In this document: positions 59,489 through 64,000 of the stretch, piece by piece
Position numbering within the stretch: position 1 is the first letter of the stretch
How the letters are laid out: each line of letters begins with the position of its first letter
Assembly (NCBI RefSeq): GCF_022014495.1
Contig: NZ_JAKLSQ010000010.1
Coordinates: 248,832 to 312,831, forward strand
Length of the DNA stretch: 64,000 nt
Source: Sandaracinobacteroides sayramensis
GTDB taxonomy: Bacteria > Pseudomonadota > Alphaproteobacteria > Sphingomonadales > Sphingomonadaceae
Direction: 5' to 3'
Translations under genes and position numbers: made by a program
Notes under the pieces: model-generated
Databases searched by the model: none
What the model was told of the DNA's origin: nothing
Seen by the model: the letters and a program-made list of their open reading frames with translations, nothing else

Positions 59489-60294
59489 AGCAACTGCGCT
59501 ACGCGCTCGCGACCGCCCGGCACGGCAGCTTCGGCCACGCCGCCGCCGCGCTCGATGTCGTCGCCACCGCCATCGAGGAACAGGTCGCGGCGCTCGAAGC
59601 ACAGCTCCGGTTCCGCCTGTTCGACGACGATGCGGCCGGCCTTCGCACCACCGCGGACGGCGCCCGTTTCCTGCGCGATGCCGAACATCTGCTCTGGCAG
59701 GCGGAACAGGTCGCCCTCCGGCTCGCCGACGCGCGCATCCGCAGCGCCTTCGGCACCGGGGAACACAGGCCGTTCGAGCCGTTCGACGCGCCCTGCACCT
59801 GTTCGGACCCCTTGTTCGGCCTTGCCCACACCGACCATCCGCCGACCCATGCCCACGAGGGAGGCGGCCCGCCCGACGCTCCCGCCGAGGGCGAGGACGA
59901 CCGGACAGCACGCTATGCCGATCTCTGCCGCGCAATCCTCGCCGCGCGCCGCTATATCGGCCGCGCCTTCGGCCACGACCTCATCGCCGATCCCGCCAGC
60001 GAAATGCTGCTCGATCTCTATGTCCGCGAGCATGAAGGGCGCACCACGTCGATCACCAGCTTCTGGGGCGCGGCATCCGCAGCCTTCGGGACGGCCCGCC
60101 GCTCGTTCACGGTCATGGAGAACCGCGCCCTCGTGACCCGGACGCCCGATCCCGGCGACGGACGGCGCGTGCTGGTCCAGCTCACGCCGTCGACCCGAAG
60201 GCAGCTCGAACAATGCTTCGACGTCATCCTCGCGGGCGCCGCGCAATCGGTCGATGCCATCGCCGGCACCGCCAAGCGAACCGCGTCGGGCTGA
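59473..60294 (+). CDS. LysR-type HTH fused to MarR-type winged helix
   Basis: A 273-residue protein with two DNA-binding modules. Residues 1-65 are a LysR-type HTH (LKQLRYALATARHGSFGHAAAALDV, VAALEAQLRFRLFDDDAAGLRTT). The LysR effector domain is absent. Residues about 150-255 form a MarR-like winged helix with the wing DPGDGRRVLVQLTPSTRRQLE. The linker is rich in Pro, His and Asp. I know no standard regulator with this order. It may bridge two DNA sites. It lies after FecR in the same direction, with a 24-residue leader ORF overlapping its start. Confidence 0.72.
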   Translation: MPFDLKQLRYALATARHGSFGHAAAALDVVATAIEEQVAALEAQLRFRLFDDDAAGLRTTADGARFLRDAEHLLWQAEQVALRLADARIRSAFGTGEHRPFEPFDAPCTCSDPLFGLAHTDHPPTHAHEGGGPPDAPAEGEDDRTARYADLCRAILAARRYIGRAFGHDLIADPASEMLLDLYVREHEGRTTSITSFWGAASAAFGTARRSFTVMENRALVTRTPDPGDGRRVLVQLTPSTRRQLEQCFDVILAGAAQSVDAIAGTAKRTASG

Positions 60295-60373
60295 TCGCCG
60301 CGTTCGGGCGGTAGAGCCCGCACGGATTTGGTCACGGCGCCTCAAGCCAATCTGGAATCGATCTTTCCGCGCT

Positions 60374-60622
60374 CTAGCGGCTTTCTGCTGGCCGGACCTC
60401 AATGCGGAATGCTTCGTAGGAGCCAGATTGGCTAGTAATCTCGACCTCCGTGCCATCCTCATCTTGGAGAATGATGCCGTCTTTTCCGTGGCTTTCCCAC
60501 TCCGGTATCGCACGGAGCCTATCCAAAATTTTCTTCATTTCTTCTACGGCCGCGCGCCTATCCTCCCCATTCATCGAGGTGATTATAATTTTCTCAGGTT
60601 GCGTCATTGCCGATTGCTCCAT
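60374..60622 (-). CDS. Small hypothetical protein
   Basis: An 82-residue acidic soluble protein. ATG 60,622 has GGAAAG upstream; an in-frame ATG lies 15 bp inside. It has a beta-strand start (KIIITSMNG), a charged helix (RAAVEEMKKILDRLRAI) and a strand-rich end (GIILQDEDGTEVEI). GC is lower than in its neighbours. No family recognised; the strand-helix-strand pattern is compatible with a small immunity- or adaptor-type protein but that is speculation. Confidence 0.5.
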   Translation of the reverse strand: MEQSAMTQPEKIIITSMNGEDRRAAVEEMKKILDRLRAIPEWESHGKDGIILQDEDGTEVEITSQSGSYEAFRIEVRPAESR

Positions 60623-60700
60623 GCTTTCCGCCAATCATAGTGGATCGGAGTAGGTCGGGGGAGGATGTGCCACAATTCAAACTCGGCCGCCATCGGGGCT

Positions 60701-60728
60701 TTGATAATAGTTGATAAAACGCTATAGT
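60701..60728 (+). promoter_or_regulatory. Likely promoter of the parDE operon
   Basis: TTGATA (60,701-60,706) and TATAGT (60,723-60,728) are separated by 16 bases, a good sigma-70 promoter 22 bp upstream of the antitoxin start. AGGAGG follows just before ATG 60,750. A tandem near-repeat TTGATAATAG/TTGATAAAAC overlaps the -35 box and may be the antitoxin's operator. Confidence 0.65.
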
Positions 60729-60749
60729 GGCGGCCAGGAGGACTTGCCC

Positions 60750-61007
60750 ATGATCAGCGCCGATCTCGGACGTCAACTCGAAGCCTTCGTCGCGGCACTG
60801 GTCGAGGCCGGACGCTACAACTCGAAAAGCGAGGTTCTGCGCGAAGGCGTGCGCCTCATTCAGGATCGCGAAACGCGCCTGGCCGCCCTCGATGCGTCGA
60901 TCGCGCGCGGGCTCGCCGATGCGGATGCCGGGCGCACCCGGCCCGCCGATGCCGTCTTCGACCGGCTCGAAGCCAAATATCGCGGCCTCGCGCGCGATGC
61001 CGGATGA
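60750..61007 (+). CDS. parD: ParD-family antitoxin
   Basis: An 85-residue protein with the ribbon-helix-helix ParD pattern: LGRQLEAFVAALVEAGRYNSKSEVLREGVRLIQDRE. The C-terminal 35 residues are the usual flexible toxin-wrapping tail. Start ATG 60,750 has AGGAGG at good spacing. It overlaps the toxin gene by ATGA. It neutralises ParE and represses the operon. Such modules keep islands and plasmids from being lost. Confidence 0.88.
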   Translation: MISADLGRQLEAFVAALVEAGRYNSKSEVLREGVRLIQDRETRLAALDASIARGLADADAGRTRPADAVFDRLEAKYRGLARDAG

Positions 61008-61300
61008 TCGTCCATCTATCGGCTGAAGCCGAAGGGGACATCGAGGCGATCGGCGACTTCATCGCGCGGGACAATCCGGCCCGCGCCATCACCTTCATTC
61101 AGGAATTGCGCGCAAAATGCCTCGGCCTCGCGGACCTTCCACGCGGCTATCCGCTCGTCCAGCGCTATGAGGACAAGGGCGTCCGCCGCTGCGGCCATGG
61201 CAATTACCTGATCTTCTACCGGATCGAGGCGGAAAGGGTCGTCGTGCTGCATGTGCTGCACGGCGCCCAGGACTACACCGCGATCCTGTTTCCCTCATAG
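61004..61300 (+). CDS. parE: ParE/RelE-family toxin
   Basis: A 98-residue toxin of ParE type: AEGDIEAIGDFIARDNPARAITFIQEL with the conserved helical hairpin, LPRGYPLVQRYEDKGVRRCGHGNYLIFYRI, and a closing VVVLHVLHGAQDY. Known ParE toxins poison DNA gyrase. It overlaps the antitoxin by 4 bp and is intact. Confident from both sequence and pairing. Confidence 0.88.
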   Translation: MIVHLSAEAEGDIEAIGDFIARDNPARAITFIQELRAKCLGLADLPRGYPLVQRYEDKGVRRCGHGNYLIFYRIEAERVVVLHVLHGAQDYTAILFPS

Positions 61301-61322
61301 CGCACGGGCGGCGATCGCCCGC

Positions 61323-62030
61323 TCAGTCGCCGCCGTCCGCGATATAGCTGTTCGTCTCGAAATCGCGCACCAGTTCGGTGCCGACCGGCGCATCGACAAG
61401 ATGCACCCAACTGTCATCCCGGTTCAGAACGGCGCCCAAAGCCACATAGTGCAGCTTGCGCGCATCCAGTTCCTCATCCGTGGCATCGCCCGTGCGGCCC
61501 CGGATGCGCCATCCACTGTCGGGATATTTATCCCCCTCCCGCGCCATGTCGGGCTCTTCCCGGTAGATATATTCCACCGGCTCCTCGCCATTGAGGACGC
61601 ATTCGTCGACAAGGCAGCGGTCCCAATAGTCCCGGCCGTCATTGGGCCGCGGGGCCGTTTCAGGATGCGCCCATTCGATCGACAGGATGTGAAAGCGCTC
61701 GAAGCGGATCGACTGGCCCGGTTTTAACGGCGAGGTCGGTTCGTCCGGTTGATTGTCCAGCACACCCACAAGATGATCGCCCTGGGCGTCCTCGACGATG
61801 ACCCACATGCGCTCCGCCGGCCATTTCTCGGTTTCGTGGGCATATTCGAACGTCAATCGCACGATGTCGCCCTTACCGACCGCGGCGATCTCGGCGGGGC
61901 TCGGCAGAAAGAAAGTATAAGGCGCCTCCGCCGCGACCGGCCGGGGATCGAGCAAGGACCAGGATGGCTCGGCGATCATCTTTCCAGTCGTAACGAGCGG
62001 CACGCCTGCCAGCAAGCGGTGGCTTTCCAT
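61323..62030 (-). CDS. DUF2185-like (immunity-type) protein
   Basis: A 235-residue acidic soluble protein. The C-terminal part ([21 protein letters not shown], then [26 protein letters not shown]) follows the DUF2185 pattern, a family predicted to include immunity proteins of polymorphic toxins. The N-terminal half contains a DUF2314-like stretch ([23 protein letters not shown] and [14 protein letters not shown]). No cognate toxin gene is adjacent. TTG 62,042 upstream is an alternative start. The family call is from memory of the pattern, so moderate. Confidence 0.6.
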   Translation of the reverse strand: MESHRLLAGVPLVTTGKMIAEPSWSLLDPRPVAAEAPYTFFLPSPAEIAAVGKGDIVRLTFEYAHETEKWPAERMWVIVEDAQGDHLVGVLDNQPDEPTSPLKPGQSIRFERFHILSIEWAHPETAPRPNDGRDYWDRCLVDECVLNGEEPVEYIYREEPDMAREGDKYPDSGWRIRGRTGDATDEELDARKLHYVALGAVLNRDDSWVHLVDAPVGTELVRDFETNSYIADGGD

Positions 62031-62144
62031 CGTGGCCGCCAAGCCCTGATCGTTCGCAGCGCCTGCATCCCGATGCGCGCCCGATCGCGCGCGCCGGTCC
62101 GATGGGAGGGGAGGAAGAGGTGGAGCAGTCGAAGGAGACTGTCC

Positions 62145-63056
62145 GTGTCACGCACCATCGACCTCGAACTCGAAACCGCCGGCGCCACCATCGTCAAGAA
62201 TCTCGGCGGACACTGGACCGCCAAGGGCGGCCTCTGCCTCTGTCCCGTCCATGCCGACCGGCGGCCGAGCCTGTCGGTGCGCGTCGGCAGCAGCAGCCTC
62301 CTGTTCCATTGCTTCGCGGGCTGCGACACGATCGACGTGCTGCGCGCCATCCGCCGTCTCAAGCTCGACATTCCGACCACCGACGAGCCCGCCCCACGCC
62401 CGGCATGGCAAGGACGCGATGCCGCCATCGCCGCCCGCGCCCGCGCCCTCTGGAACGAGGCGCGGCCGCTTCCCGGCACGCCCGGCGAACATTATGCCCG
62501 ATGGCGCGGGCTTCCCGGCGCCGCCGACGCGCTGCGCTATCATCCCCGCACGCCGCTCGGTCCTCGCGGTGCCGCCCGCTTCCGCCCGGCGCTCCTCGCC
62601 GCCGTGCGCGCGGGCGATCGCGTCATCGGCGTCGAGCGCCTGTTCCTCGACGTGCCGCCCGGATTGCCCGCGGCCGATCTCGATCCCGCCAAGCGGATGC
62701 TCGGCAGGCCATTCGACGGCGCCATCCATTTCGGCGTGCCCTCCTCGGTCCTCGGGCTCGCCGAAGGCTGGGAGACCGCCTGGTCGGCGCACATCCTGCT
62801 GCGGATTCCGGTCTGGGCGGCGCTCAGCAACGAACGCTTCGCCCAGGTCGCCATCCCCGATCGCGTCGAGCGCCTGATCCTCCTGCCCGACGACGATCCC
62901 GCCGGCCTCACCGGCGCCGGCAAGGCCAGCATCGCCCACGAGCGGCCCGGCCGCGCCATCGAGACGCTGCTACCCGCCCTCGGCCACAACGACTGGAACG
63001 ACCAGCTCCAGAGTGGAGGGGAGGAAGAAGGGGAGTGGGTGCGGAAAGCGGCCTGA
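62145..63056 (+). CDS. Toprim-domain primase-like protein with CHC2-type zinc finger
   Basis: A 303-residue protein from GTG 62,145, which has AAGGAG at 8-nt spacing. The N-terminus holds a CHC2-like zinc site (C33-P-V-H36, then HCFAGC with C56 and C60). The C-terminal Toprim domain shows [10 protein letters not shown] with the catalytic Glu and LPDDDPAG with the acidic triplet. This matches the Toprim proteins found near replication and partition genes on plasmids and integrative elements; it may make primers during element replication. The helicase part of full DnaG-DnaB fusions is absent. It is 36 bp before parB. Confidence 0.85.
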   Translation: MSRTIDLELETAGATIVKNLGGHWTAKGGLCLCPVHADRRPSLSVRVGSSSLLFHCFAGCDTIDVLRAIRRLKLDIPTTDEPAPRPAWQGRDAAIAARARALWNEARPLPGTPGEHYARWRGLPGAADALRYHPRTPLGPRGAARFRPALLAAVRAGDRVIGVERLFLDVPPGLPAADLDPAKRMLGRPFDGAIHFGVPSSVLGLAEGWETAWSAHILLRIPVWAALSNERFAQVAIPDRVERLILLPDDDPAGLTGAGKASIAHERPGRAIETLLPALGHNDWNDQLQSGGEEEGEWVRKAA

Positions 63057-63092
63057 TGGTCAGGTCCGTGACCTCCGCACAGGAGAAACTCC

Positions 63093-64000
63093 ATGACCAA
63101 GCACACCATCGTCTATGCACGGGCGCTCGATTGCCACAAGTCGCCCGATAATGTCCGCACCCGGAGCGATGCGGACGCCGATGCCGAACTCAAGGCCAAT
63201 ATCGGCGAGACCGGCATCATCATCGAGAACCTGATCGGTCTCCCCGTGCCCCGCAAGAAGGGCCATTTCGAGATCTACGCCGGCAGCCGGCGGCTCGAAC
63301 AGACCCAGGCCAACATCGCCGAGGGCAAGCTGCCCGAGGACTTCATGGTCCCCATCCTCGTCGCCAAGAGCAAGGCCGAAGCGCTCGAAATGAGCCAGAT
63401 CGAAAACTACTTCCATCTGCCCATGAACGCCGCCGACGAGTGCATGGGCTTCAAGCGCATCATCGACAAGACCGGCAAGACGGCCGCCGACCTCGCCATC
63501 CGGTTCGGCAAGACCGAGCGGTTCATCGAAGGCCGCCTGCGTCTCGCCGATCTCGCCCCGCCGGTGTTCGAGGCGCTGCGCAACGGCGAAATCGGCATCG
63601 AGATCGCCCAAGCCTATGCCCGCACCAGCAACCGGGAAAGGCAGGCCAGGGTCTTCGAGGAACTTGCGGGCAGCTACTATCGCAACAGCGTCTCCGAGAT
63701 CCGCAGCCGCGTCGAGGCCGGCTACTATCTCGGGAACGATCCCAAGGCGCTGCTCGTCGGTCGTGACGCCTATGCGGCCGCCGGCGGCAATATCGACCGC
63801 GATCTCTACTCCAATGCCGATACCGAGCTTTGGACCGACGTGGATCTGGTCGACCGGCTCGCCGACGAGGCGCTGGCCGCCGCCGCGGACGCCATCCGCG
63901 AACGCGAGGGCGTTGCCGAGGTGCGTGTCATCGCCGGCACGCATGTCCCCTATCTCTCGACCACGGGCCTGCGCCGGCTCCAGGGGACGGTCCTCCCGCT
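63093..64000 (+). CDS. parB: ParB/RepB/Spo0J family protein, 3' end cut off
   Basis: 302 residues are visible from ATG 63,093, which has AGGAG upstream; there is no stop before the window ends. Family blocks: VRTRSDADADAELKANIGETG, YAGSRRLEQTQ (box II-like GxRR), ALEMSQIENYFHLPMNAADE (the ENxxR-like region), and a central HTH (KTAADLAIRFGKTERFIEGRLRLADL). ParB binds parS sites and loads around them for segregation. Element-borne versions like this often lack an adjacent ParA; none is seen here. It may also act as a transcription factor. Confidence 0.88.
   Translation, partial: MTKHTIVYARALDCHKSPDNVRTRSDADADAELKANIGETGIIIENLIGLPVPRKKGHFEIYAGSRRLEQTQANIAEGKLPEDFMVPILVAKSKAEALEMSQIENYFHLPMNAADECMGFKRIIDKTGKTAADLAIRFGKTERFIEGRLRLADLAPPVFEALRNGEIGIEIAQAYARTSNRERQARVFEELAGSYYRNSVSEIRSRVEAGYYLGNDPKALLVGRDAYAAAGGNIDRDLYSNADTELWTDVDLVDRLADEALAAAADAIREREGVAEVRVIAGTHVPYLSTTGLRRLQGTVLP

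Larger units (their letters stand above)
17184..64000. mobile_element. Genomic island or integrative element, left part
   Basis: A tRNA-Gln gene followed by a P4-family tyrosine recombinase marks the left edge. To the right lie accessory genes: autotransporter, proteases, a two-partner secretion operon, toxin-antitoxin, Toprim primase-like and ParB genes. The last three are typical replication or maintenance genes of plasmids and integrative elements. I saw no second copy of the tRNA 3' end within the window, so the right attachment site is probably beyond 64,000. No conjugation genes are visible, so self-transfer cannot be claimed. The left limit is inferred from the tRNA, not from a mapped repeat. 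Confidence 0.6.

Noticed and set aside
62105-63028. A 14-base repeat, GGAGGGGAGGAAGA, at 62,105-62,118 and 63,015-63,028 flanking most of the primase-like gene
   Set aside because: Purine-rich ribosome-site-like sequence; the second copy codes for the acidic tail of the protein. Two copies are not enough for an iteron or parS claim.
17184-64000. A second copy of the tRNA-Gln 3' end as the right attachment site
   Set aside because: Reading through the window I found no matching TTCGAATCCTCCCGCCCC-type stretch; the right end is likely outside. An exact search would settle this.
1-64000. CRISPR arrays, rRNA genes and insertion sequences
   Set aside because: No regularly spaced repeats, no rRNA signatures and no transposase-like proteins with terminal inverted repeats were seen.

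Overview
This 64-kb window is GC-rich DNA from an alphaproteobacterium, most likely a sphingomonad. That placement is an inference: it rests on the gene families present (SapC, a Porin_5-type porin, DUF2341-ExbB proteins, a GC-rich codon pattern) and no 16S or marker gene is available to confirm it. It has two parts of different character, joined at a tRNA-Gln gene.

Positions 1-17,100 look like core chromosome carrying a surface polysaccharide locus. A partial family-2 glycosyltransferase, a GNAT acetyltransferase and an OafA-type acyltransferase read forward. Against them runs a seven-gene block (2,328-10,099): Wzz, Wzy (AT-rich), a GT4 glycosyltransferase, the three UDP-N-acetyl-L-fucosamine enzymes FnlA, FnlB and FnlC, and a WbuB-like transferase. 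Then come proC, a TetR-like and a MarR regulator, a large SLBB outer-membrane export protein, and a WecA-like initiating phosphoglycosyltransferase. Together these can initiate, build, polymerise, size and export a FucNAc-containing glycan.

A tRNA-Gln(UUG) (17,109-17,183) is followed by a P4-type tyrosine recombinase. Everything to the right reads as an integrated island whose far end lies beyond the window. Its left arm (17.4-30.8 kb) carries a lipoprotein hydrolase, a GDSL autotransporter with a divergent membrane-anchored AraC regulator, a quinone reductase, several unknowns, an astacin-like metalloprotease next to a trypsin-like protease, an XRE regulator with a partner, a DUF1508 protein and two HU-like proteins.

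The centre (30.8-54.5 kb, all minus strand) is one long apparent operon: TpsB (FhaC-like), a DUF2341/LamG-like domain fused to ExbB, ExbD, a probably frameshifted membrane protein, TonB, a putative porin, an unknown exported protein, a 4,323-residue filamentous-haemagglutinin-type exoprotein, SapC, an OmpH/Skp-like chaperone, and six overlapping small genes, most of them membrane proteins. Dedicated ExbB-ExbD-TonB genes inside a two-partner secretion operon are the most unusual feature of the window. An AraC regulator lies upstream, and divergently from it runs a control module: a second TonB, a stand-alone STN-TonB_C protein, an ECF-like sigma factor and a FecR anti-sigma factor, with no TonB-dependent receptor nearby, joined by tiny overlapping ORFs. 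A LysR-HTH/MarR-winged-helix fusion follows.

The right end (60.7-64 kb) has island maintenance genes: ParDE toxin-antitoxin, an orphan DUF2185-like immunity protein, a CHC2/Toprim primase-like protein and a truncated ParB. No CRISPR array, rRNA gene or insertion sequence was seen.
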